NCBI RefSeq assembly: GCF_025370935.1 | Contig: NC_133493.1 | Span: 3,656,805-3,720,804 of the forward strand | Reading direction: 5' to 3' | Length of the DNA stretch: 64,000 nt | Origin: Choristoneura fumiferana | Taxonomy: Eukaryota; Arthropoda; Insecta; Lepidoptera; Tortricidae | Part shown: positions 19,599-30,240 of the stretch, one piece after another | Position numbering within the stretch: the first letter of the stretch is position 1 | Layout: each line of letters starts with the position of its first letter | The notes under the pieces: model-generated | What the model was told of the DNA's origin: nothing | The model's database searches: none | What the model saw: only the letters and a program-made list of their open reading frames with translations | Translations under genes and position numbers: made by a program

Positions 19599-19957
19599 GG
19601 CACTTGTCCCACTGCCGACGATGAGCGAGAAGCGAGCAGAGCGAGTAACTAGAAACGAGTGGGCGAGCAGCGAGAAGCGAGTGTTCAAGCACGACGGGTG
19701 ATTACTCGCTCTACTCGCTCGAGCCGGGCGGCCACCAAGCTAACAGAGCTAGTTTTATAGCTCAGCGAGTCTTAGCTCTTGTCGCTGCGACAAATGATGT
19801 AAGAGCGAGTTCTCGCCGGCAGTGTGAACCGCCAGCGATCAACTATTAATATATGTGTCTCTTTTACTCACACAGGATCTTATATCTTTTGTTCGTTTCT
19901 AGAGCGAGAAAAAAGTCGATAGCCAATCGTTTCCTCGCCGGCGGTGAGACAACTGCC
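19599..19957 (-). mobile_element. Harbinger-type MITE, copy B (359 bp)
   Basis: Inverted relative to copies A and D: ggcacttgtcccactgccga at the left, ggcggtgagacaactgcc at the right. TAA lies on both sides (19596-19598, 19958-19960). It lacks one of the two gctataaaact blocks seen in A and D. Confidence 0.88.
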
Positions 19958-20084
19958 TAAAAACAGCCAGCTTATGGGCACCCTGCCTGCTACCTATTAT
20001 TATTGTTGCTAAATCTGGCTGATATTCAAAATAAATAAATAAAAATGTGTTTATAAATTATAATTTTAAATAATATAAATATAG

Positions 20085-20375
20085 ATGTCCAACATTTATT
20101 AGTGGAATGTGTTCGGAATCGTGCTGCGAGGGAGGCGTTGGTTGCAGCAGCCAACCTGAGCAAGTATGACACGGGTATGTTTGTAGGTATTTTAGCTCAG
20201 CCGGCCTCAGACATGGCGTTAATGCTTTTCAGGTTGGCTGATGTGACAAGGAATTAGTAATTATCAATTGTGAGATGTAATTTTTTTTCTGGTTACTTAA
20301 TGTTTTGCCCTATCGGCTAACGTGACAAATTTGTGCGTTGCCCGTTTAAATAAAAAATAATAATAATAATATAAA
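20085..20375 (+). mobile_element. LINE ORF2 C-terminus with 3' UTR and (AAT)n tail
   Basis: The plus strand reads DVQHLLVECVRNRAAREAL then ASDMALMLFRLADVTRN and a stop, followed by a short UTR (cctatcggctaacgtgac) and an AAT-rich tail. The Cys/His pattern just before VECVRN is the usual C-terminal knuckle of LINE polyproteins. 5'-truncated at about 20085. Confidence 0.7.
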
Positions 20376-20384
20376 TATAATAAA

Positions 20385-20830
20385 TATCATGGGACACTTG
20401 ACGCCAATTGAGCTAGTCCCAAACTAAGTAAAGCTTGTAAATACTATAGATACTAGACAACGGATAAACATACTTCATCATCATCGTCATCATCATCATG
20501 TCAGCCGAAAGACGTCCACTGCTGGACATAGGCCTCCCCCAAGGCTCTCCACTCAGACCGGTCTTGTGCTTTCCGCATCCACCGCGATCCCGCGATCCAA
20601 AAATACTTATATAGATAAATATGTACATACTTAAATACATATAAAACATCCAAGACCCAAGAACAAGTAAATAGGCCGCAATGGGCACTTTTACACGTCA
20701 TTTTTTAAACTACCAGCGCTTTCGGAAAGACCATTATTGCCAAGAAGAATGCGCCGCAAGAAACTTGAATCGAACCCGGGACCTTAAGCTTCGTAGTTAG
20801 GTTTAACCACTTATCTTGGCCATCCGGGTC
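20385..20830 (-). mobile_element. Second SINE family (gacgaccagatgg head), split by an RTE tail
   Basis: Family definition, minus strand: a tRNA-like head with A box tggcctagtgg and B box ggttcgattcc, then a body with ggcagatatttgtat and ccgttgcctagta, ending gtgtcccatgatattt. Here the right part is degraded (tcgaacccgggacctta, ttggccatccgg). The SINE is interrupted at 20476-20602. Other copies are at 28795-29040 and 59130-59438. Confidence 0.75.
20476..20602 (-). mobile_element. RTE-type LINE 3' terminus nested in a SINE
   Basis: Minus strand: GSRWMRKAQDRSEWRALGEA then YVQQWTSFG, stop, and a GAT tail. The 6-bp duplication atactt (20470-20475, 20603-20608) marks the insertion, so the SINE is older than this LINE event. 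Confidence 0.85.
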
Positions 20831-21504
20831 TCCGGGACTTGGCCATCACATAGGTTTTAAAAGGCAGCAGTATCGCGAAACTCTTTTCATCTAACTACGG
20901 CCTGTGTCATTGATCCGTAACACTGGTCACGATCAGCCTAAAATAAAACCTCAAATACGCCGTCCAAAGTATTAAAACCCAAAAAATTAAAAACCTTTAA
21001 AAAAACGAAGAATCAAATCGACCGCACAGTTACAGCGCTCAAGAAAGTTTAAAAGCACAAAACGGTCTGCAAAGAAATTCGCCGCGGGAATTTACCATCT
21101 GTGAAAAAGTTTAGGGTAAAACGTAAAGATAAACTCGAGAATTATGTTGGTCTTTTAAACTGTTAAATTTTTTGGGTTCCGTACATGCTAACGCTTCCTG
21201 CATCTTTGGTAATATCCAAAGGGACTCCTTTATGAACATAGTAGCTGTTATCGGTGGTCTCGTTCGCGTCAAATTAGATTTTTGATTTGCAGTATATTTT
21301 AGAGCTTAATTAAGAGCTCTTAATTTCGATTCAGCTTAGCCTCATCTTTGCGAAAATGTGTGGTTTTCTCCCGTCTATCCCATAGTCCCATTGAGTTGTC
21401 CCATCATGGACTACGGGATGATTATCGAATTTGAGTCCAATCAAATCTCAGTCGCCTAGATACAAATCATCATCTTATCTGCCGTAGGACGTGTACTTTT
21501 TACC
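20831..21504. other. No recognisable feature
   Basis: Only a weak stem (tcccatagtccc ... ggactacggga, about 21378-21420) was noted. Confidence 0.4.
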
Positions 21505-22100
21505 CGACTGCCCAAAGGAGGGTTATGTTTTTCGAGCGTATGTATGTATGTATGTATGTATGTATGTATGTATGTATGTGGTATGTATCATCTTTGGTCC
21601 TCGCTGCAGCCTAAACGGCTAGACGGATTTTAAGATATGAGGTATCATTGGATTCGTCATTACTGTCGGAGTGACATAGCTATATAAAATTTCAATATGG
21701 CGTCTGCGAAAAAAAATATGGTGGAGGAATGAAAAAAAATATTTTGTATTGTAACAATATGGGTATCAAATGAAAGCTAATAATTAGCCCATTCTAAATA
21801 TGGGTTATAACACTTTTAATGTACTATTTTCACCGAAATATCAAAAAGTATAAAATATTAAACATTATTTTAAAAATAAAACGGAAATAAACTAAAAGGT
21901 AAAATAAGTAGAAAGGTCTAGTATTCTGTCAAGAAGCTCATTTAAGGTTCAACAGTCGGGACCCATTCAAATCGTAACCAGCTCAAAAAATCTTGGTAAT
22001 GGGTCCCGACTCTTGAACCTTAAATGAGCTTCTTGACAGAATTCTAGACCACTAGACTTATTTTCTTCCTTTTAGTTTTTAAAGCAGTCGGGTTTTTGAA
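21505..22100. repeat. Dispersed repeat carrying a (GTAT)n tract and a long hairpin
   Basis: It opens ttacccgactgcccaaagga and gttatgtttttcgagcgtat, runs into (GTAT)n at about 21537-21580, then ctaaacggctagacggattt and a long AT-rich body. Fragments of the same repeat are at about 30780-30815, 53145-53215 and 53490-53735. Non-coding. Confidence 0.65.
21915..22050. repeat. Foldback with 53-bp arms, 30-bp loop
   Basis: The left arm (21915-21967) and right arm (21998-22050) are reverse complements with two mismatches by eye. They begin ggtctagtattctgtcaaga and end the complement of the same. The loop is cgtaaccagctcaaaa-type sequence that occurs without the arms near 7370. It is probably an inverted-duplicated segment of the surrounding repeat or a foldback element. 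Confidence 0.85.
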
Positions 22101-22121
22101 TTTTTTAAATTTAATGTTTTT

Positions 22122-22235
22122 TTTGACATAGGACTCCCCCATAGACCTCCAATTTATTCTTTGGAAGCGGCATGCATCCACCGTGAAGGCACGGCTTTAA
22201 CCAGGTCATCCATCAACGAGGTACCTACTGATAGG
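22122..22235 (-). mobile_element. RTE-type LINE 3' fragment
   Basis: Contains gacataggactcccccatag and gcatgcatccaccgtgaagg, matching 58339-58477 on the minus strand. The GAT tail has been lost. Confidence 0.65.
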
Positions 22236-22238
22236 TTA

Positions 22239-22398
22239 AGAGGCTGTTCCTGTTGATGCTGTTGCTTGTTTGTTGTGTTGTTTATTTAATTTTATTTGAC
22301 GGATAAATGCGATGCCGTCTCCGTCTATTCGAACACAAACAACAGGCATCACATTTATCCGTCAGATAAATTCAATTAACGGATGGTGAAACAGGGGG
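22239..22398. mobile_element. MITE with agaggctgtt ... cagggggt ends
   Basis: Internal inverted blocks gacggataaatgcgatgccg and ggcatcacatttatccgtc make it largely self-complementary. TTA precedes it. The right flank is TAC instead of TTA. A smaller relative is at 40280-40356. Confidence 0.65.
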
Positions 22399-22544
22399 TA
22401 CCTATATAAGTTATAAATGCATGATTATAATATTATAATTAACGCCAGTCAAATTTCAAGCCATGATGTAATATCGATATCGGTAGTGTTTAACAATTTT
22501 TTTTTAAGTAGTCTGTTGCTGCTGGGCAAAAGCCGGGGAGGCAG
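22399..22544. other. No recognisable feature
   Basis: Short AT-rich spacer. Confidence 0.4.
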
Positions 22545-22752
22545 TAAGTATATCCAACTTTCAAGGAAAACTACAACGGCTAAGTTTGATTATTAGTTGT
22601 TTTACTCTTAAATAGCAGCTTAAGGAATAAAATACACCTAAACTTGGAAGATTCCGTATAAAATACGAAATCCTTAGAAAAATATTACTTAATTTTTTCG
22701 TAATGGCTACGGAACTCTATTTTGGGCGTATCCAACACGCTCTTAGCGGGTT
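22545..22752 (-). repeat. Dispersed repeat (gagcgtgt palindrome family), minus copy
   Basis: It ends tattttgggcgtatccaaca and cgctcttagcgggttt, the inverted start of the family described at 6846-7245. Confidence 0.65.
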
Positions 22753-22808
22753 TATTTTTTGGATTATGTAATTAACTTGTAGTGCTACTACGTACCTGAC
22801 AGACATAA

Positions 22809-23153
22809 GGCACTTGTCCCACCGCCAACAATGAGCGAGAAATAGAAACGAGTGGGCGAGCAGCGAGAAATGTAGTTTTGTCGCTCTGCTGTAAGCGAGT
22901 GTTCGAGTGCGACGGGCGATTACTCGCTCCACTCGCTCGCGCGGGACATAACATCGCTGAGCTAGTTTTATAGCTCTTGTCGCTGCGACAAAAGATGTAA
23001 GAGCGAGTTCTCGCCGGCAGTGTTAACAGCCAGCGATCAACTATTAATATGTGTCTCTTTTACTCACACAGGATCTTATATCTTTTGTTCGTTTCTTGAG
23101 CGAGAAAATAGTTGATAGCCAATCGTTTCCTCGCCGGCGGTGAGACAACTGCC
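22809..23153 (-). mobile_element. Harbinger-type MITE, copy C (345 bp)
   Basis: ggcacttgtcccaccgccaa to ggcggtgagacaactgcc, with TAA on both sides (22806-22808, 23154-23156). Shortest of the four copies. Confidence 0.88.
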
Positions 23154-23735
23154 TAACCAACCAATTTTCTAAGTAAACCATACACTCAACAATCTAAATA
23201 TTATAAACTTCTTTGATGAAAAATTATCCTAATAAATTTTATAAACTAATTAAGATAAGCCGCACTAGCTCTGGCTAATCTTGTCATCATAAATGCATAA
23301 TTCTCAGACATATAAGTAAACAAACATGGCGCAAGGAAACTGGAGTATTTTGTTTACGTAATACATGTCGATAGTTTTCTCGTTTGGCAAGATAATTAGG
23401 GGCACAGTTATCAAAACTAAGTCAGAGTAAGGGCGCGCTCATAATGATGTTTTGATAACAGCAGCCATGTTAAGTTTTACTTATATTTAGGGGGAGAATG
23501 GATTCAGTCAAATCATTCTGAAGATAAATGGGACCATTCGATGGTCATTTTACGAGCGAAAAATGATTACTGTAGCGCCCCCTAGCGGATAAATGTCATA
23601 ACATCTATCTACTAGCCATCGTCGGTAAATTACAAACCCATTACAGAAAACCGCATCTAAATCGGTCCAACCGTTCTTGAGATAAATGGAAACATTCGTT
23701 TGCGCACAAACAATCAAACAACCTCCCCCCAAACC
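23154..23735. other. Mostly unannotated; one half of a direct repeat
   Basis: 23392-23491 (caagataattaggg, gtaagggcgcgctcataatg, gttttgataac) recurs in direct orientation at 24278-24367. 23565-23715 resembles the end of a widespread lepidopteran repeat (cgcatctaaatcggtcca). Confidence 0.45.
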
Positions 23736-23942
23736 AGAGTTGTGAATAAAGTTCATTTCGAGGCTTAAAGTCTCGAACCTTAAGACGTCAAAGTCTTAAA
23801 GACTCGACCATATTTGAGAATGAAATTGGTTTATTTTAAATGCGTATGGATGCAAGTCGTTGCATTTGAGTCGTTAAGCCACGAGAGTCTTTAGGGTTCG
23901 AGTCTTTAAGCCTCGAAATGAGCATTTTTCACAACACAACCC
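23736..23942. mobile_element. Palindromic MITE (ttcatttcgaggctt ends)
   Basis: The left end agagttgtgaataaagttcat plus ttcgaggctt is mirrored by aagcctcgaaatgagcattt and cacaacacaaccct. Further mirrored blocks (gtctcgaacc, gggttcgagtct) lie inside. About 207 bp, non-coding. Target duplication not resolved. Confidence 0.65.
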
Positions 23943-25169
23943 TAAACGCATATACGGCATATATACCTTCTCCGTTCCGTTGTGGCTAAAAAGGTAAAGA
24001 TACTTTATTTTTTAACGTTCCGTTGCCAAAATGACAAAAAGTCTTTGCGAAATAACCAACTTTGAAGTTCATATTTTTGTTAAAATAAATTAAGCTTCTT
24101 TCCTCTCTATAATGCTAAACTGAACTTGAAAATTTTGAGATAATTCCTAATGGTAGTACATTATCGAATTGCCCATGGAAACTAGTACGGCTTAGTAGTT
24201 TAACAGTTAATAGCAGCCTAATTTTAAAAATATACCTATTACGTAAGTACTTACCTATTTGGACAATTCCGTACAAAAACAAGATAATTAGGGACTCAGT
24301 AAGGGCGCGCTCAAAATGACGTTTTGATAACAATATCCATATTTAGTTTTAAGTACTTCTATTTAGAGAGAGACAGGTTTCACCTTAAAAAGTAAAAAGA
24401 CTGTATTTTTTTTCGAACTATGAGAGATGAAGGCGGTCGGGACAGAGAAGGGCTACCTTTGAGTGGTTTTGGAACTTACAAACATTCGCATGTATAATAT
24501 TAGTAGAAAAAACGGCAGCAAATAAACATTGATGATGAGACTGTACTGGTTGCGTAATCAAAATTCCAATATTAAAATTGAGTTACGGTCACAATAACAA
24601 CAGGAATAGAAACGTCGTTACGTGAGCTAAAGATGAAGCGACTGTATGGCTCGAAAGCATGGGCTTTTGGGACTCTCAGCATAGGATTTAACGAAGCGCC
24701 AGTTACTTACCGTGATTGCTCAAAAAAATTGAATCGTCTCAAAAAAACCTGAAAATATTGTTCCAACGGTGCGAAGTCGGTGCCTCAGCACAAGCCAGCA
24801 GGTGTGATAGAACCCCAATAAATAGACAGTTTGTATTCGAGGTAGATGACTATAGTTCCACTTCTGCCTGCTCGTCCTTGAGGCTCCGATTTCAAACTGG
24901 TAGAAAATTACTTGTATGGATTTTTTAAGTCAGTTAATTTTATAGTTATTTAGTATAACTGTTTTCCTCGCTTTTTAGTATCTAATCCAAGTTACAACAG
25001 CATAATGTCAACTGCCCGTCACCATTTACAAAGTATTGCTGTTCCTGAAGCAAAGATGTTAATTGCTGAGGAATCCTCTTGGTGCTTCACCATCCGTTTC
25101 ACTTCGCATATGTATTGTAACGAACATAAATTGTTCAGCAACTTAACAATTAATCTAACCTAAAATCTA
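23943..25169. other. Mostly unannotated
   Basis: 24278-24367 is the second half of the direct repeat noted at 23392. No other feature is visible; the frame 24716-24928 is not recognisable. Confidence 0.4.
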
Positions 25170-25300
25170 TGGTGGGTGTGAAATTCCCAATTCGTGCTGG
25201 GATCGCGTAGGAACTATAACCCAAGAGCCCTCTCATTCTAAGAAGACAGTCATGCTGTGTCCAGCAGTGGGATGTATATAGGCCGAGATGAGATGATGAT
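25170..25300 (+). mobile_element. Degraded SINE 3' part
   Basis: gtgtgaaattcccaattcgt, gtccagcagtgggatgtata and a decayed gatgatgat tail. The 5' part is absent. Confidence 0.7.
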
Positions 25301-27053
25301 GAACTGATGATGTGCTAGATGGAGCGTACCTAACAATTTTGCATAATAATGTAAATTTTGACGACGTTCCGAGAGCCGAGAAGCATCAATGTCCAATATT
25401 CAATTTCCTGTTCGGAATTCAGTATAATTTGTTATCGAGACAGGATAACAAAACTGGGAGCTATAAATGAAGGTTACGTAAACTAGGTTGTTGTTGGAAT
25501 CTCAAAATTCATAAATAAAGTACAGTTCACCTTTGTGCATCTGCTTTTCGTAGTAATCTGTTTTTTATGTATTTAACTAGCTTTTTCCCGCGACTTTGTC
25601 TGCGAATCACTCGCGTATAACGCTCATGACAATGTGACGTCACGCGGAACTTTCACTGGCTAATTATTTTCATATTTTTTCTTTAATTGACAAAAAAATC
25701 GTTTCTAATATTTTTATCTTATTGCCAAACTACTTGTTAGAACTTTTTCGTCACAACCTATTACGTGAATATTATAAAAAAAAAATGGCGTAGCCACTGG
25801 TCTTTAACGTGAAATAGTATTTTATGCAACAGTTGTATAACGGGAGTTAAAAGTTTTTGTCAGCCTATACGAACAAACGAATTAAGAAAAAAAAGTAAGT
25901 GGTTGCAGTATCGTTTTAGCAACATTACGATACAAGAGCTGTTATGGGGCAGAGAGTGTATTAGTGATTAAGTAAACCACAGATAACAGTATAAGGGTAG
26001 AAAAGTATCATATTTCACCACACAGAGCCTTACGTGGCTCAGATGTTTTATGTATTGTTAACGCAATATTTGTCTACGATCGTATAGTGTACCTAATGAG
26101 AAATGAATTAAAATCATATGCTTTATCAAATCGCGCGTTGCGTATCAGTTGTAAGTTTTTCTAAAGTTCTAATTACAGCTATTTGATAGCTATGCCAGTG
26201 TGTACGAAGCGCGTTGTACCAACAGTAACTTAGATTAGTTGGTGTTTGCCGCGGAACTGTAATTACGAGGAACTTCCAAGATCACAGTTCGCTGCTCTAT
26301 GTTATTGGTTTCCATTTGGTTGACACTTCTGGTGTCTTAGGCTGGTGAGTTGGAGACCGTCTCGTTAAAACGAAATCAAATGCACTCAGTCGGCGACAAG
26401 CAAGACAACTGAAATTACTTATTATAATAGTCTTTGATTTTTTATTGTCTATTTTTATAGTTTTTGTTTTACTGTTCTTCTTGTCAGTGTTATGTGTTCT
26501 TATGTCGTTTTGTGAATTATAAAATAGTATATTATAAGAAACCTATTTGACAATAAATTCTATCTGTAAGTGTATGATTTTGTTTCGATTTCACCGTAAC
26601 AAGTACATTTCGTTCTAGAAAACTCGAGCGCTCGCGTGAATCATCATGTTGCAGCCATATATCATCACTGGCAAGACATAACAGGTATATAATTATAATA
26701 ATATACATAATTTTTATTATTTGTGCGTAATTAAATTTTGCAAATATACGACCACCCCCCAGTACATTCTTTGATGCGTCTAAACAATATTTTTCGTGCC
26801 ATAAAACCACTTCATTCAGAATTAAATGTTATAAACTTTTGAAATTATTTTTTTATAACACACGTAGTTGTTGTGGTGTACAATTTAAGCGTAACATTGT
26901 ATTTTTTCTTAGATTACTCATTTATTACCTAGGTATTAAGTATTTTATTTTATTAGCAATGCTTGCTTAACCACGTTGCAGTTATAAAAAAGTCCTTTAT
27001 TTGCTAAGAATTTTCTCACTTATTTTTATTAAGCTATTCAATTAAATGATATT
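25301..27053. other. No gene seen; ancient repeat start near 25575
   Basis: aactagctttttcccgcgac (25577) is a typical start of a widespread non-coding repeat whose other copy is at 29855-30240. The rest, including 25910-27050, shows nothing supportable. Confidence 0.4.
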
Positions 27054-27344
27054 GTCATCATCCCAGCCTATTTACGTCCCACTGCTGGGTACAAACCTCC
27101 TCTCAGAATGAGAGGGCTTGGGCCGTAGTTCTCACGCGGGCCCAGTGCGGCTTGGGAACTTCACACATACCAATTGAATTACTTCACAGGTATGCGCAGG
27201 TTTCCTCACGATGTTTTCTTTCACCGTAAAGCTCGTGGTCAATTTCAAATGTAATTTCGCACATGAATTTCGAAAAACTCAGAGGTGCGACCCACGAAAC
27301 TCTGCTGGAGAGGCGATAGGTCAAAACTAGGCCACCACGGCTTC
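27054..27344 (-). mobile_element. tRNA-headed SINE with a damaged head
   Basis: catcatcccagcctatttac to ggccaccacggc. The B box region has lost bases (gaggtgcgacccacgaaac), so the internal promoter is destroyed. Confidence 0.85.
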
Positions 27345-27699
27345 TTGAAATGATATTGTATTAAAGTTTTATTTATTTATTTATTCAGGAAACCAACCAG
27401 CCTCAATTAACAACAATTGTACACTTAACTAAGATGTTACATGGCGAATAATTAGGTTACCACAGTAGATACGTAATGCATGATGCTTTAATTCTTAATC
27501 TAGATATATAAAATGTTTCCCATGAGCCATTTTAGTTTAGTTTTTAATTTAGTTTAATTATTTATATTATACAAATTTATATAAGTCTTTTGTGACAACC
27601 ATAATGATACTAGTTAATTGGTGGAAACTGTTTTGGCTTTTGTGTTATCGAAATTTAAATATTTATGTGTATTATTTATTTGTTTTTTTTTTAATGTAG
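27345..27699. other. No recognisable feature
   Basis: AT-rich; nothing supportable. Confidence 0.4.
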
Positions 27700-27795
27700 A
27701 GGAAGCGAGAGTTGTATGCCAGAATCGTAGCAAGTGGAAGGATGTAGTCTCTGCCTACCTCGTTGGGAAAGAGGCGTGATTTTATGTATGTATGT
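27700..27795 (+). mobile_element. LINE 3' end, strongly 5'-truncated
   Basis: gtagaggaagcgagagttgt, gtctctgcctacctcgttgg and tatgtatgtatg tail. Uninterrupted version of the 3' end at 14830-15500. tatttatttg appears on both sides (about 27673-27682 and after the tail), a possible target duplication. Confidence 0.75.
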
Positions 27796-28221
27796 ATTTA
27801 TTTGCTGTTTGTTTCCCTTTATCAATAAATAAATAAACATATTTTATTCTTGAACTAGACCGTTTGATATAGCCAAGTAAATCACGTAAGCCCTCTAAAA
27901 AAGGGAGGATAAACTCAACTGTAATCTGTTTGTGAGCTAACGAAGCAGGAATCCAAAATGAGGCGAGTTAAGAATTCAGTGCACAATCTCGCAACTCGTG
28001 AGCTCACGTATTAATTATTAGGATTCTAATAAAATAGGACGTAACAAGGAAATGTGAGCTTAAAGTCTTTAGGAGTAAAATGACCTGAAAATGTAACTTT
28101 TCTAATACTCCTTTTTATTATTGGTTTTTATTTTAGCACTTAGATTATTTTGAACAAACTTTCAAAAAAATCTAAGTGGAACAAACGCTTGGCAAAATGT
28201 AAGTTCTTTTTAAAACGAGAT
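27796..28221. other. No recognisable feature
   Basis: AT-rich; nothing supportable. Confidence 0.4.
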
Positions 28222-28320
28222 TTTTTTTGGGTTAGTGGTTTGGGAGTTAGGTGTCTCCAGTTGGTGGACACTTGGCGTATAGCCAAGTGTCGTGGGTTCG
28301 AATCCCGTGCGGTGGACCCG
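28222..28320 (+). repeat. tRNA-like segment (Pol III box remnant)
   Basis: ttagtggtttgggag could be an A box and gggttcgaatcccgt is a good B box about 60 bp later. A stem cacttggc...gccaagtg lies between. The acceptor ends do not pair, so this is a tRNA-derived SINE head and not a tRNA gene. Confidence 0.5.
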
Positions 28321-28418
28321 AAAAACAGTTCTTGTTAAGTAATATAACACCTGCATTTCATTACGACCATTGTATTGCTATAATTGATGTCGGTATTTTT
28401 TTTAGATAACCTTAAAAG

Positions 28419-28743
28419 CAAGGCTCGGATACCGGTTAAATTTCCAAACCGTTATCATGTACTTGGCGTTATCATGTATTTTTAAACCGGTTTTTTAGGG
28501 AACATTTCCATAAAGTTCTTGTCAGATTAACCGGTTTAGAACAATAAAAACCGGTTTATTCCGGCGCACGATAAACGTCGCCGCCCGCCGCCGGTTGGCC
28601 AGAGCTGTTACTCGGCGAATAATCCGGTTTATTTAGGTTATAGTAAGTTCTTAAAAACGTTCGCCTTCTTATGAAGGTTTGAAGTTAAACCGAAATAAAC
28701 TGGTATTTACCGCTATTTTTTTTAAAACCGGTTCCAAGCCTTG
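28419..28743. mobile_element. hAT-type MITE, 325 bp
   Basis: It begins caaggctcggataccggtt and ends aaccggttccaagccttg. The flanks cttaaaag (28411-28418) and cttaaatg (28744-28751) are an 8-bp target duplication with one mismatch, diagnostic of hAT-type insertion. aaccggt motifs recur through the interior. No ORF. Confidence 0.85.
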
Positions 28744-28794
28744 CTTAAATGTCATGAAAATATGGGCGTTAAATGTCAAAATATCAAATATCAT

Positions 28795-29040
28795 GGCACA
28801 ATTCACACCAATTGACCTAGTCCCAAAGTAAGCTTTGCAAAGCTTGTGTTATAGGTACTAAGCAACGGATAAATATAATTATATAGATAGATACATACTT
28901 AAATACATATTTTGAACACCCAAGACCCGATAACAAACATTCGTATTTTTCATACAAATATCTGCCCCGACACGGGAATCGAACCCGGGATCTCAAGCTT
29001 CGTAGTCAGGTTCTCTAACCACTAGGCCATCTGGTCGTCT
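28795..29040 (-). mobile_element. Second SINE family (gacgaccag head), near full length
   Basis: atatcatggcacaattcaca at the left (3' end) to gaatcgaacccgggatctc (B box) and aaccactaggccatctggtc (A box) at the right. Confidence 0.88.
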
Positions 29041-29854
29041 GACCAGGCGTTGTAAAGTGTGTTGTTATTATTATATATTAGATCATTAAAAGCCCAGAAA
29101 GAGTTAGTGCAGACTTCTCTCGCATCTCCCTTATTTTTCAACACAGATTATTGTTTTTTGGGTGAATCAACTTTTTAGTATTGTTATAAAATATATTCTT
29201 TCCCTTGACTCAGGAGACCTCAGTCATACACTTGCTATGTTTGCAATGTATGCTACTAGCACGCTTAGGAGATGAGTCATGAAGGAATGAGGGCTATCGC
29301 GTATGAATTCGCCACTAGAGGCGCTAGTGTAGCGTGAGGTCTCCGAAATGTCAAATCTCATAGTTTTTGGGTGAGCTACGCGGGTTTATTTAGAATTAGA
29401 ATAATTTTGTGAATATTTTGCAATATTTGAAATCAATTATGGCAAATATGCGTTCCGGGGCAATGAATGGCTGTGTTTTGATACAGTTTTGTCTTTCGGA
29501 AACCTTTGTCTTCCTTTTTTTCGAACAACGAACAAACGGACTATGCAACACTGTGGCATGCTCGATATTTTTATGGTACGGTTTTAAGGTGTATTATATG
29601 ATTTTAATCTAAACTTTGTTTTCACGCCCGTAATAACAGACTTTGAAATCCATACTTAAAAACCTCACGCAACAGTGCGCCATCTAGTGAGACAAAAAAT
29701 AGTCCTCTTTAAAACTGTCACAACTCCTAACTCACTACTAGTGGATTTGTAGCCAATAAAATGATACTTTTAATAAGTAACTCAGGAGACGTTACCATGG
29801 CAATAAGCTACATTAAAAAGTTGATTGACCCTTTTTAGGTTATTCATTTTATTT
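29041..29854. other. Unclassified sequence with a short ORF
   Basis: actcaggagac occurs at 29208-29220 and again at 29781-29791 in the same orientation. Between them is a 67-codon plus-strand frame (29409-29612) without recognisable domains. It may be an old element bounded by these repeats; I cannot classify it. Confidence 0.35.
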
Positions 29855-30178
29855 TCTACTAGAATTTACCCGCGGCTTCGTATGCGTAAATCATTAGATA
29901 CAGCAGTGACTTGAAATTCCGGGATATTACAAAATTCCCGTGGGAAATACTCGAAAATTACATCGTGTTTTTCATTGACGTTGCAATAAAAACAACCATC
30001 CTAAATTTCATGACTCTAAGCCAAACAGTTGTTATAACATATGTTTCGCGGTTTCATCCCTATCACGTGGTAATATCGCGATACAAAGTAGCCTATATGT
30101 TATTCCAGATATCCAGCTATCTACGTACCGAATTACAATTTAAATTTGTGCAGCCGTTTTAGCGTGAAAGAGTAACAA

Positions 30179-30210
<32 letters not shown>

Positions 30211-30240
30211 AAACTTTCGCATTTATAATATAAGCAGGAA
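29855..30240 (+). repeat. Dispersed non-coding repeat with AC microsatellite
   Basis: ctagaatttacccgcggctt opens it. gcctatatgttattccagat and tgcagccgttttagcgtgaa follow, then (AC)n at about 30178-30206 and aaactttcgcatttataata at the end. The terminal block also ends the repeat at 36781-37012. Confidence 0.6.

Noticed and set aside
28222..28320. tRNA gene
   Set aside because: B box is good, but acceptor ends do not pair and the spacing is too long; a SINE head fits better. The same holds for all other A/B box pairs in the window.
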